Shown here: piece after piece, positions 25,438 through 33,817 of the stretch
How the letters are laid out: the number at the start of each line of letters is the position of its first letter
Numbering within the stretch: position 1 is the first letter of the stretch
NCBI RefSeq assembly: GCF_026241135.1
Contig: NZ_JAPFGA010000001.1
Coordinates: 1-64,000 of the forward strand
Source of the DNA: Galbibacter kalidii
GTDB lineage: Bacteria > Bacteroidota > Bacteroidia > Flavobacteriales > Flavobacteriaceae
Reading direction: 5' to 3'
DNA: 64,000 nucleotides
Notes under the pieces: generated by a model
What the model saw: only the letters and a program-made list of their open reading frames with translations
What the model was told of the DNA's origin: nothing
Database searches by the model: none
Position numbers and translations under genes: made by a program

Positions 25438-25857
25438 ATGGAGATAAGTTACATTACTAAAGTACGAGTTAGATTTGTGGAAACAGACCCTTTGGGTATT
25501 GTGTGGCACGGAAATTACATTCAGTATTTTGAAGATGGAAGGGAAGCATTTGGAAGGGAACACGGCATCTCTTACCTCGATCAGAAAGAAAATGGATATA
25601 CAACCCCTATTGTAAAATCGACTTCGGAGCACAAGCGCCCACTTCGCTATGGGGATACGGCAACGGTAAAAACGATTTATGTGGACAGTCCGGCTGCTAA
25701 ACTGATTTTTAGATATGAAATATATAACGAACAGGAAGAATTGGTCTGCACGGGAAGTACAACACAGGTTTTTGTTACTGATGAAGGAGAGCTGTCGTTG
25801 AATATTCCGGAGTTTTTTGTTGAATGGAAGAAAAAAGTGGGGCTTTTAAATGAGTAG
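25438..25857 (+). CDS. Acyl-ACP/CoA thioesterase, 4HBT (YbgC/FadM) type
   Basis: A 139-residue hotdog thioesterase. The catalytic region is ETDPLGIVWHGNYIQYFEDG with Asp17, as in 4-hydroxybenzoyl-CoA thioesterase. The start at 25438 follows the permease stop by one base; an ATG at 25414 would overlap the permease and add no conserved residues. It probably releases or edits chains on ACP. It overlaps the next ketosynthase by 8 bases. Confidence 0.88.
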   Translation: MEISYITKVRVRFVETDPLGIVWHGNYIQYFEDGREAFGREHGISYLDQKENGYTTPIVKSTSEHKRPLRYGDTATVKTIYVDSPAAKLIFRYEIYNEQEELVCTGSTTQVFVTDEGELSLNIPEFFVEWKKKVGLLNE

Positions 25858-27004
25858 TGTATATCTTTCACATAACAACATCGTTTCAGCATTAGGGTGC
25901 ACTTCAGAAGAAGTTGTTGCCAATATCAGTAATGAAAGAAGCGGATTGAAACGCATTGATGACAAGAGGTTTTTACCCGAACCTTTTTGTGCATCGCTTA
26001 TGGATGCTGCTGTTTTAAACGATGCTTTTGAAAGATTTTCAAAAAAAAGTGATGATTATACCCGCTTGGAAAAAATGATGATTGCCTCATTGGGAGAGGT
26101 TATTCAGCAATCAAACCTTAGTATCACTGAAAGAACAGGATTGATTATTTCAACTACAAAAGGAAATATAGATGTCCTTGAAAAAAACAGTACGTTTTCA
26201 AAAGAGCGTTCCTATTTACATGCTCTGGGGAAGACCATAAAAGATTTTTTTGGTTTTCAAAATGACGCGATTGTGGTCTCGAATGCATGCGTTTCCGGGA
26301 TTTTGTCGGTAGCCGTTGCCAAACGATATATTGATGCTGATATGTATGATGAGGTCTTGATCGTTGGCGGGGATTTGGTAACGCGTTTTATTCTTTCCGG
26401 ATTTAGCTCCTTTCAAGCATTAAGTGATAGACCATGTATGCCTTATTCGAAGAACCGAACAGGGATCAATATCGGAGAAGTAGCCGCAAGTGTTTTGGTG
26501 ACTTCAAAAAAAGAAAATTTGACATCGGCATCGGTAGAAGTAATAGGAGAGGGGAGTTGTAATGATGCCAACCATATTTCCGGCCCTTCAAGAACCGGTG
26601 AGGGTTTGTACAGAAGTGTGAAATCTGCTATGAAAGACAGCGGAATAGCAGCAAACAAGATCGATTATATTTCGGCACACGGTACAGCAACCCCGTATAA
26701 TGATGAAATGGAAGCGATTGCTTTTAACAGGTTAGGGTTAAACAATACCCCGTTGAACAGCCTAAAAGGATATTTCGGACATACACTTGGTGCTTCAGGT
26801 TTGGTAGAAACTATTGTAGGGATGCACGCCTTAAAGAGTAATACCTTATGCGCATCATTAGGATTTGACGAACTTGGGGTTTCACAACCTATCAATGTAA
26901 TAGAAAAGACGACAAGCAAAAAGCTGAATACATTTTTAAAAACAGCATCAGGTTTTGGGGGCTGCAATACAGCTGTGATTTTTCAAAAAGTACAGCATGG
27001 ATAA
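25850..27004 (+). CDS. Beta-ketoacyl-ACP synthase (second active copy)
   Basis: A 384-residue FabF-like enzyme with Cys147 in SNACVSGI, His277 in SAHGTATPYND and His311 in GYFGHTLGASG, so the triad is intact. The N-terminus lacks the usual VVITGMG opening and is more divergent than the copies at 16472 and 27896, suggesting a specialised substrate. It overlaps the next gene by 8 bases. Confidence 0.87.
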   Translation: MSSVYLSHNNIVSALGCTSEEVVANISNERSGLKRIDDKRFLPEPFCASLMDAAVLNDAFERFSKKSDDYTRLEKMMIASLGEVIQQSNLSITERTGLIISTTKGNIDVLEKNSTFSKERSYLHALGKTIKDFFGFQNDAIVVSNACVSGILSVAVAKRYIDADMYDEVLIVGGDLVTRFILSGFSSFQALSDRPCMPYSKNRTGINIGEVAASVLVTSKKENLTSASVEVIGEGSCNDANHISGPSRTGEGLYRSVKSAMKDSGIAANKIDYISAHGTATPYNDEMEAIAFNRLGLNNTPLNSLKGYFGHTLGASGLVETIVGMHALKSNTLCASLGFDELGVSQPINVIEKTTSKKLNTFLKTASGFGGCNTAVIFQKVQHG

Positions 27005-27617
27005 AAAGGAATTCTATATAAAATCATATTGTACCATTGAAAACGGGGTGATCGCATTGAACGGCAGACCTGTGTTTCAAGATGATGAAAAGGATTTTTT
27101 AAAATTTATAAAATCGGCTTACAAAAGTTTGGAAATAGGATATCCTAAGTTTTATAAAATGGATGCGCTGAGCAAGCTTTCGTTTATTGCTGCTGATGTT
27201 TTGCTGGATCATGAAAAAGTGATGCCGGAAGATGAAAAAAATATCGCGATAGTGTTTTCAAATAAGGCTTCGAGTTTGGATACCGATAGAAAACATCAGG
27301 CGTCTATTGAAGACGAAGAGGGCTATGGTGCCAGTCCGTCTGTTTTTGTCTATACGCTACCCAATATTTGCATCGGAGAAATAAGCATAAAATATAAACT
27401 TTATTCTGAAAATAGTTTTTTTATCTTTGATCGCTTTAATGCGGCTCATTTACATCAATATGCTGAAAGCCTGCTAAAAACAGAAAAAGCAGATGAGGTT
27501 TTATGCGGATGGGTTGATGTTGACGGAGAATCCTATTCAGCATATATTTACCTGGTTTCCCAAAAAGGGGAAATTCAACATAAAGAAGAAGAAATTTATA
27601 GATTATACAACAACTAA
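26997..27617 (+). CDS. Ketosynthase-like N-terminal domain protein lacking catalytic residues
   Basis: A 206-residue protein that resembles the isolated Ketoacyl-synt_2 type domain: YPKFYKMDALSKLSFIAA, IVFSNKASSLDTDR and SPSVFVYTLPNICIGEI are the recognisable blocks. There is no Cys at the nucleophile elbow (SENSFFIFD lies there) and the second half of a ketosynthase is missing. It is about half normal length. It may act as a partner or chain-length factor. Overlaps and close spacing place it in the operon. Confidence 0.75.
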   Translation: MDKKEFYIKSYCTIENGVIALNGRPVFQDDEKDFLKFIKSAYKSLEIGYPKFYKMDALSKLSFIAADVLLDHEKVMPEDEKNIAIVFSNKASSLDTDRKHQASIEDEEGYGASPSVFVYTLPNICIGEISIKYKLYSENSFFIFDRFNAAHLHQYAESLLKTEKADEVLCGWVDVDGESYSAYIYLVSQKGEIQHKEEEIYRLYNN

Positions 27618-27621
27618 TACT

Positions 27622-27879
27622 ATGGACACTTTAAAACTGGAACTGAAAAATAAAATAATCAAGCAACTCAACATCGAAGACATGACTGCAGATGATATCG
27701 CAGATAACGATGTTCTTTTTGGCGATGGTTTAGGATTGGATTCGATCGATGCTTTGGAATTGATCGTATTGCTTGATAAAGAGTATGGAATTAAACTATC
27801 CGACCCTAAGGAGGGAAGAGCTATTTTTCAGTCTGTGGAGGTGATGGCAAAATACATTTCCGAAAACCGTTCAAAATAA
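27622..27879 (+). CDS. Acyl carrier protein, second copy
   Basis: An 85-residue acidic helical protein with GLGLDSIDALEL, Ser41 being the phosphopantetheine site. The start at 27622 gives the normal length; an upstream in-frame ATG would overlap the previous gene by over 120 bases. It is only moderately similar to the ACP at 17703, so each may serve one branch (polyene or resorcinol). Confidence 0.9.
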   Translation: MDTLKLELKNKIIKQLNIEDMTADDIADNDVLFGDGLGLDSIDALELIVLLDKEYGIKLSDPKEGRAIFQSVEVMAKYISENRSK

Positions 27880-27895
27880 TTAGACAGGGATTTCA

Positions 27896-29095
27896 ATGGG
27901 AAGAGGAGTGGCAATAACCGGAATGGGAATTATTTCTGCCATCGGAAATGATGTGGCAGCGAACTATAAATCGCTCATTGAAAGAAAGTCAGGAATTTCC
28001 AGGATCAAAAAGATAGAGACGATCCATAAAGATCTTTTAGTCGGGGAGGTTGATCTGACCAACAAAGAATTGGAAGACCTCTTAGAACTTCCATCGGATA
28101 ATAATTATACACGAACGGCATTGTTGGGTGTTATTGCAGCCAAACAAGCGGTAAGTAATGCTGGAATCACTGCGATAAACGACAAGAAAACAGGTTTGAT
28201 TTCTGCCAGTAGTGTTGGGGGAATGGATATCACGGAAAAGTATTATTACCAATACTTGGAAGATGCGGATACGCAAAAATATATTGAAGCCCATCCCATT
28301 GGTGACTCTACCCAAAAAATAGCAGCATACTTAGGTCTGGAACAAGCGATGACTACGGGAATAAGTACGGCCTGTTCTTCAGGAGCTAATGCCATTATGT
28401 TGGGCGCCAGACTTATTAAATCGGGGAAACTCGATAGGGTTATCGTTGGAGGTTCAGATTGCTTGTCCAAATTTACCATCAATGGGTTTAATACCTTGAT
28501 GATTTTATCAGATGATCATAATACGCCTTTTGATGCCAATAGAAAAGGCTTGAATCTCGGGGAAGCTGCTGCTTTCCTCGTTTTGGAGTCCGATGAATTG
28601 GTAGAAGCAGAACAAAAAGAAGTGCTGGGCTATGTAAAAGGATATGGTAATGCCAATGATGCTTTTCATCAAACCGCTTCCTCAGAAAATGGGGATGGAG
28701 CGACCCTAGCCATGAAAAAGGCTTTCGATGTGGCAGGCATAAGTACTGATGAAATAGATTACATCAATGCCCACGGTACAGCTACAGAGAATAATGATTT
28801 ATCTGAAGGAAGGGCGATAATCAGGGTTTTTGGAGAGGAAAATGTCCCTGAATTCAGTTCGACAAAACCTTATACCGGACATACGCTGGCAGCAGCAGGA
28901 GCTATTGAAGCCGTATATTCAGTATTGGCACTACAAAACAATGTGATTTTTCCGAGTATGAATTATAAAACTCCAATGGAGGAGTTCAGTTGCAGACCAC
29001 AGCTCGACTTAAAAGAAAAAGAAATCAACAATGTACTGTCCAATTCATTAGGTTTTGGTGGGAATTGTACAAGTATTATCTTTTCTAAGGTATGA
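27896..29095 (+). CDS. Beta-ketoacyl-ACP synthase, FabF-like (third active copy)
   Basis: A 399-residue enzyme with Cys160 in STACSSGANA, His293 in NAHGTATENND and His329 in YTGHTLAAAG; the C-terminus is SNSLGFGGNCTSIIF. All triad residues are present. It follows the second ACP by 16 bases. The likely partner is the ketosynthase-like protein at 29850, which lacks the Cys, and a toxin-antitoxin pair now lies between them. Confidence 0.9.
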   Translation: MGRGVAITGMGIISAIGNDVAANYKSLIERKSGISRIKKIETIHKDLLVGEVDLTNKELEDLLELPSDNNYTRTALLGVIAAKQAVSNAGITAINDKKTGLISASSVGGMDITEKYYYQYLEDADTQKYIEAHPIGDSTQKIAAYLGLEQAMTTGISTACSSGANAIMLGARLIKSGKLDRVIVGGSDCLSKFTINGFNTLMILSDDHNTPFDANRKGLNLGEAAAFLVLESDELVEAEQKEVLGYVKGYGNANDAFHQTASSENGDGATLAMKKAFDVAGISTDEIDYINAHGTATENNDLSEGRAIIRVFGEENVPEFSSTKPYTGHTLAAAGAIEAVYSVLALQNNVIFPSMNYKTPMEEFSCRPQLDLKEKEINNVLSNSLGFGGNCTSIIFSKV

Positions 29096-29150
29096 GCAAA
29101 GACAAACTTTGCTGGAAAATTTAGTAAATTGCAGGAATAAAGGTGAAGTC

Positions 29151-29396
29151 ATGGGAAGTTTAGTAATTTCAAATAAAATCTTGGACAAATATTTTGGTTA
29201 TTTAAAAAACCTCGATAATAAAACAAAAAAGAGTCTAATTAATAAATTGACAAAATCTATAGAGACAAAGTCAAAAAAAGAATTTGACTTAAAATCCTTA
29301 TTTGGTGCTTGGGAGGATGATAAGAACTCTGATGAAATTATATCAGAGATTAAAAAGTCGAGGGTGAATAAAACTAATACTGAAAGTTTCGAATGA
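29151..29396 (+). CDS. VapB-like antitoxin
   Basis: An 81-residue protein with a basic helical N-terminal half and SLFGAWEDDKNSDEIISEIKK, the toxin-binding tail wording found in many VapB-type antitoxins. The ATG at 29151 is used. It overlaps the PIN toxin gene by 4 bases (ATGA), typical of such pairs. It lies within the pigment operon but is of more AT-rich composition, suggesting later insertion. Confidence 0.8.
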   Translation: MGSLVISNKILDKYFGYLKNLDNKTKKSLINKLTKSIETKSKKEFDLKSLFGAWEDDKNSDEIISEIKKSRVNKTNTESFE

Positions 29397-29791
29397 AGTA
29401 TCTACTCGACACTAATATCTGCATTCACTTTTTTAGGGGAAAGTTCGATTTAATAGACAAATTTCAAGAAGTTAAACTTGAAAACTGTGCAATTTCGGAG
29501 ATAACACTTGCCGAACTCATTTTTGGAGCAGAGAATAGTTCAAACCCAAAGAAAAATCATAAACTAATTGATCGATTTTCCGAACATGTAAAAATCCTTC
29601 CTATTTTTAATGCCATAGATATTTATGCAAAAGAAAAAGTTCGTTTAAGAAAAAATGGAAAAATGATTAGCGATTTTGATATGCTAATTGGAGCAACAGC
29701 TATTGCGAATGATTTGATTATGGTAACAGAAAACTTAAAAGAATTTAACCGAATTTCAGATATACAAATCGAGAACTGGATTAAAAGATAA
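29393..29791 (+). CDS. VapC-like PIN-domain toxin
   Basis: A 132-residue PIN-domain ribonuclease. Acidic residues Asp6 (LLDTN), Glu41 (LAELIFG) and Asp94/Asp96 (SDFDMLIGATA) fit the metal site, and TENLKEFNRI fits the last PIN strand. Such toxins cut tRNA or rRNA when their antitoxin is lost. It forms an operon with the antitoxin before it. Confidence 0.9.
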   Translation: MKYLLDTNICIHFFRGKFDLIDKFQEVKLENCAISEITLAELIFGAENSSNPKKNHKLIDRFSEHVKILPIFNAIDIYAKEKVRLRKNGKMISDFDMLIGATAIANDLIMVTENLKEFNRISDIQIENWIKR

Positions 29792-29849
29792 AAAGCACTT
29801 TTGCATATTGCAAAGTAGTCAATTTTTAACCTTTAATTTGACAATAAAC

Positions 29850-30911
29850 ATGAAAAATGTCTATATAAACAGTGCTGCATCCATTTCCCCTCAAAATACA
29901 CTTGACAATAGTGCGTTTTTATCTGAAATAGTCTCCTATAACGATAATGTGCTTCCTGCTTTGTCGCCCAATTACAAAGAATTTATACCGCCCGCTGCGG
30001 CCAGAAGGATGGCTAAGGGGATAAAAATGGGGATTGTGGCTTCAAAAAAAGCCATTCAAGAAGCAAATGTTGATTCAGTAGAAGCGATAATTACCGGTAC
30101 GGGAATGGGGTGTGTTAGGGATTCTGAACGCTTTATAAGTGCGATCATAGACAATAACGAAGAGTACCTTACCCCAACACCATTTATACAATCCACCCAT
30201 AATACAGTAGGTGGACAAATTGCATTGGGCTTGAAATGCAAGGGCTATAACTTTACTTATGTCCACGGGAGTACTTCCTTTGAAGCAGCACTTTTGGATG
30301 CGACAATGGCGCTTTCCAATAACGAAATGGAAACGGTTTTAATAGGCGGGGTAGATGAAATAGGTGAGCATACCACAGAACTTCATAAGTGTATCGGACA
30401 TATAAAACCTGAAAAAGTCACTACAGAAGAATTGATCGATAGTAAAACTTCAGGTACTGTTTTTTCTGAAGGGGCTAATTTTTTTGTGTTGTCCAATAAA
30501 GATCAGGCCTCCACTTATGCCAAAGTGATCGATATACAGACCTATAATACTTGTAAGGATAAAATAAGCGAACTGGCTAAGGTGTTTATGAAGGACAACA
30601 ATATAAAACCTGATGCTATCGATGTGGTTGTTCTGGGATATAATGGCGATGTTGATCATGATTTTTATTACGACGAATTAAAAGAAGACCTTTTTAATGA
30701 CACACAGCAAGTTTATTACAAGCATTTGTCAGGGGAATTTAATACGGCTTCTTCTTTTGGCTTTTGGTTGGCAGCAAGAATTTTAAAGCAACAACAAATA
30801 CCAGATGCAGTTAAATTAAACGTCAAGGAAACGACACCGATAAAAAATGTTTTGCTGTACAATCAATATAGAGGAAAAGACCATAGTTTTATATTACTGA
30901 GTCAATGCTAA
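29850..30911 (+). CDS. Ketosynthase-like protein without catalytic Cys (chain-length-factor-like)
   Basis: A 353-residue thiolase-fold protein. At the nucleophile elbow it has VHGSTSFEA (138-146), so no Cys; the first triad His is also lost (GYNGDVDHD), while a later HLSGEFNTASSFG keeps the last block. That is the profile of a chain-length factor such as ApeC in aryl polyene clusters, which pairs with an active ketosynthase. The ATG at 29850 replaces a TTG 14 codons earlier. It overlaps the next gene by 7 bases. Confidence 0.82.
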   Translation: MKNVYINSAASISPQNTLDNSAFLSEIVSYNDNVLPALSPNYKEFIPPAAARRMAKGIKMGIVASKKAIQEANVDSVEAIITGTGMGCVRDSERFISAIIDNNEEYLTPTPFIQSTHNTVGGQIALGLKCKGYNFTYVHGSTSFEAALLDATMALSNNEMETVLIGGVDEIGEHTTELHKCIGHIKPEKVTTEELIDSKTSGTVFSEGANFFVLSNKDQASTYAKVIDIQTYNTCKDKISELAKVFMKDNNIKPDAIDVVVLGYNGDVDHDFYYDELKEDLFNDTQQVYYKHLSGEFNTASSFGFWLAARILKQQQIPDAVKLNVKETTPIKNVLLYNQYRGKDHSFILLSQC

Positions 30912-31681
30912 ACTATAAAACTGTAAATATCATCACTATCGCAGCAATACTAATTTTATTGGCTGTGAATTTTTTTGTCGGTAGTATGTTATGGGCTATT
31001 GGAGCGGTTGTGATTTGCTGGTTGACACTTACCATAATTGGCTCTTTTCATGTGGGGTGGAATTATCACATAAAGCTTTTCAATAAAAATGCAGCGGTTG
31101 ACGAAAATGTGGTGGCCATTACCTTTGATGATGGTCCCAACCCTAAATTCACACCTAAAGTGATGGATGTTTTGGATAAATACAACGCCAAGGCTACTTT
31201 TTTTTGTGTCGGGAAACATATAAAAAGTCATCCGGAATTGTTTAAAACAATACTGAGTAAAGGACATTCGGTGGGGAACCATACTTTTTCGCATGATAAG
31301 TTCTTTGGTTTTTTTAATGCAAATAAAGTGATTGAAGAACTGCAAGATACAGACGCCATAGTGAAAGAAACGGCAGGACTAGATATGAAAATGTATCGTC
31401 CGGTATATGGGGTTACCAATCCCAGTATAAAAAAGGCATTAAAAACGACTGAGTATCAACCTATAGGCTGGAGTGTACGTTCTTTGGATACCACAGGAAA
31501 AAGTGCAGATGCAGTATTTCGCCGCGTAACAAAGGGGATTTCTAAAGGGGATATCGTTTTATTACACGATGCCAGTCAGAAAACAGTAGAAGTATTGGAA
31601 CGGTTATTGTTATTTCTTTCTGAAAAGGAAATGAAATCCGTTACGGTGGATGGATTACTTAAAATAAAAGCGTATGAATAG
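30905..31681 (+). CDS. Membrane-anchored polysaccharide deacetylase (NodB-like)
   Basis: A 258-residue protein with two hydrophobic helices (about 8-25 and 27-46) and a NodB domain: TFDDGP (Asp75, Asp76) and GNHTFSH (His126, His130) supply the metal site; LLHDAS is the last motif. Motif 3 reads RPVYGVTNP rather than the usual R-P-P-Y-G. It would remove acetyl groups. A deacetylase in a pigment operon is unusual unless it acts on an O-acetyl intermediate. It overlaps the following LolA-like gene by 8 bases. Confidence 0.85.
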   Translation: MLNYKTVNIITIAAILILLAVNFFVGSMLWAIGAVVICWLTLTIIGSFHVGWNYHIKLFNKNAAVDENVVAITFDDGPNPKFTPKVMDVLDKYNAKATFFCVGKHIKSHPELFKTILSKGHSVGNHTFSHDKFFGFFNANKVIEELQDTDAIVKETAGLDMKMYRPVYGVTNPSIKKALKTTEYQPIGWSVRSLDTTGKSADAVFRRVTKGISKGDIVLLHDASQKTVEVLERLLLFLSEKEMKSVTVDGLLKIKAYE

Positions 31682-32294
31682 GGCAATACTATGTGTTTTT
31701 TTGTTGATAGGAATATCAGTCAGCGCCCAAACCAAAATGGAGCAGCATGAAATCGATATGCTGAAATCCAAAGTAAAGGAAAGAGCAGCGCAGACAAAGA
31801 CGATAACGAGCGACTTTATTCAGTATAAACATCTTGATTTTTTGTCAAACGATATTGAAACCTCGGGGAAACTTGCTTTTAAAGCACCCGATATTGTTAA
31901 ATGGGAATATACAGATCCGTTTAAGTATGAAATCCTTTTTAAAGAGGAAACCCTTTATATTAATGATGAAGGCAAAAAAAGTAATGTGGACATCGGTTCT
32001 AGTGAACTGTTCGAACAATTGAACAAGTTGATTGTAAACAGCATAAAAGGGGATATGTTCAATGAAGATGAATTCAGCATATCCTATTATAGAAATGGGG
32101 AGCAGAGTGAGGTGCATTTTGACCCTAAAAAGGAAGATTTTGCAAAGTATATCAAATCTTTCCATATATTTTTCAATGCTGAAGGCGATGTTGAAGCGGT
32201 AAAAATGATAGAACCTTCTGAAGATTACACAAAAATTGTTTTTAAGAATAAGCTTATCAACGAACAATTATCAGATGAGATTTTTACTCCTTAG
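31674..32294 (+). CDS. LolA-like outer-membrane carrier protein
   Basis: A 206-residue protein with a signal peptide (MNRAILCVFLLIGISVSAQ) and a LolA-type beta domain: SDFIQYKHLDFLSNDIETSG and APDIVKWEYTDP are the standard blocks. LolA-like proteins recur in aryl polyene clusters and may ferry the lipid-like pigment through the periplasm to the outer membrane. It overlaps the following lipoprotein by 20 bases. Confidence 0.85.
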   Translation: MNRAILCVFLLIGISVSAQTKMEQHEIDMLKSKVKERAAQTKTITSDFIQYKHLDFLSNDIETSGKLAFKAPDIVKWEYTDPFKYEILFKEETLYINDEGKKSNVDIGSSELFEQLNKLIVNSIKGDMFNEDEFSISYYRNGEQSEVHFDPKKEDFAKYIKSFHIFFNAEGDVEAVKMIEPSEDYTKIVFKNKLINEQLSDEIFTP

Positions 32295-32883
32295 TATATG
32301 TGTTTTAGTGACGGCCTGCGGTACCTATCCCAAGAAAAACAACTTGGTTTTACAGGAAGGGAATTCCATAACCAAAATAGATAACCCCTATTTCTCCAAT
32401 ACCACAGAAGATTATGTGTATAAAGTTAATATTGATGCTTTTAAAAAGTCTTTTGGTGGGATATTGATACTAAAAAAAACAGGAGAAAATCAGCACCGGA
32501 TTGTGTTTACCACAGAGATGGGGAACAAAATCTTTGATTTTTCTTTTTTGGGGGATGAGTTTAAAGTGAATTATGTGCTGGAAGCTTTGGACAAGAAAAT
32601 TTTACTCAATGTACTTAAGAAGGATTTTTATACCTTGATCAAAGAAGAACTCCCTATTACCAATACTTTTTTGAGGAATGAAACAAGGGTTTTTGAAACA
32701 AAAATTTATAAAGCTAAACATTATTATTTTTTAAAGGCAGGTGAGTTACAGCAGATTGTAAGGACGAACAAAAGAAAAGAAAAAGCTACATTTACTTTTT
32801 CAGAAATAAATAATAATATTGTAAATGAAATCGATATTTTACACCACAATATTCCATTAAAAATTAACTTGAAATCAATCTGA
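32275..32883 (+). CDS. Lipoprotein of the pigment cluster
   Basis: A 202-residue protein with a lipoprotein signal (MRFLLLSICVLVTACGTY, Cys15 as lipidation site). The mature part is beta-strand rich, with GGILILKKTGENQHRIVFT and FSFLGDEFKVNYV. I do not recognise a named family. It overlaps the LolA-like gene, so the two may form a carrier-receptor pair like LolA and LolB; this is inference. The ATG at 32275 gives a complete signal peptide and is preferred over one further upstream. Confidence 0.75.
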   Translation: MRFLLLSICVLVTACGTYPKKNNLVLQEGNSITKIDNPYFSNTTEDYVYKVNIDAFKKSFGGILILKKTGENQHRIVFTTEMGNKIFDFSFLGDEFKVNYVLEALDKKILLNVLKKDFYTLIKEELPITNTFLRNETRVFETKIYKAKHYYFLKAGELQQIVRTNKRKEKATFTFSEINNNIVNEIDILHHNIPLKINLKSI

Positions 32884-32892
32884 CAAACAAAA

Positions 32893-33273
32893 ATGCTGTT
32901 AAAGAATTTTTATAAAATAAATACCTTGGAGGTAGACGAAAAGAAGGTGATATCAACAATTACTATCAATAAAGACCATGAGGTGTTTAAAGGGCATTTT
33001 CCCGGAAATCCTGTAACACCGGGGGTTTGTATGATACAGATTATAAAGGAATTGATGGAAAAAGTATTGGAAAAAGAGTTGTTTATGGAATCGTCAAGTA
33101 ACATAAAATTCATGGCGATAATAAATCCTGAAAAGACTCCCGATTTGGATCTGTTGATGGAGTTCAACAAAGTTGACAATGGCTATAAAGTGAAAAACAC
33201 CACTAAGTTCAACGATACCGTAGCCTTGAAATTGAACGCAATTTTTGTGGAGAAAGAGCATGCGATAGTATAA
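32893..33273 (+). CDS. FabZ-like hotdog protein with altered catalytic position
   Basis: A 126-residue hotdog protein with FKGHFPGNPVTPGV (His35), the FabZ signature. The position of the FabZ catalytic Glu appears to be Gln49 (GVCMIQII), so classical dehydration may be weak or absent. It could bind acyl-ACP or serve as a thioester isomerase; unknown. It starts 10 bases after the lipoprotein gene. Confidence 0.75.
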   Translation: MLLKNFYKINTLEVDEKKVISTITINKDHEVFKGHFPGNPVTPGVCMIQIIKELMEKVLEKELFMESSSNIKFMAIINPEKTPDLDLLMEFNKVDNGYKVKNTTKFNDTVALKLNAIFVEKEHAIV

Positions 33274-33292
33274 AAGAAGAGAAAATCGGAAT

Positions 33293-33784
33293 ATGCAATT
33301 TTTATCAATAGTATTGACCATGATCAGTTTTTTGGGGCAACCCGATGTGGATGCGATCAGAAAAGCGTATAAAGCAGCGGGACATGACGATGCCAAGATT
33401 GCCTATTTCAATAGTTTGGTCAAGGATATAACTGTAGAAAACGAAAATGCCACTTTGGTGGCCTATAAAGGCGCTGCCATAACTCTGCAAGCTAAAGTCG
33501 CCAAAAAACTGAAAGAAAAGAAGACTTTGTTTATAGAAGGTGTAAATTATATAGAAAAAGCGATTGCAACTAATCCAAACAATATCGAGGCAAGGTTTAT
33601 AAGGTTGGGAATTCAGGAAAATACCCCGAAAATGCTGAAGTATAAAGGTAATATAGAAGAAGATAAAGCTTTTGTTCTTGAACATTACAACGAAATCGAG
33701 TCTCCTTTATTAAAAGAAGATATAAAAGCATATATTATACAATCTAAAATATTTGATAAAGAGGAGAAAGAGTTGCTAAACTAA
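33293..33784 (+). CDS. Secreted helical protein, TPR-like, unknown function
   Basis: A 163-residue protein starting with a short hydrophobic signal-like segment (MQFLSIVLTMISFLG), then alpha-helical pairs with YIEKAIATNPNNIEARFIRLG, a TPR-like motif. No family is recognised. It lies in the run of periplasmic and envelope proteins between hotdog and glycosyltransferase. Confidence 0.65.
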   Translation: MQFLSIVLTMISFLGQPDVDAIRKAYKAAGHDDAKIAYFNSLVKDITVENENATLVAYKGAAITLQAKVAKKLKEKKTLFIEGVNYIEKAIATNPNNIEARFIRLGIQENTPKMLKYKGNIEEDKAFVLEHYNEIESPLLKEDIKAYIIQSKIFDKEEKELLN

Positions 33785-33817
33785 TTAGCTGTTACTAAAC
33801 TAACTAAATAAGTTTTT

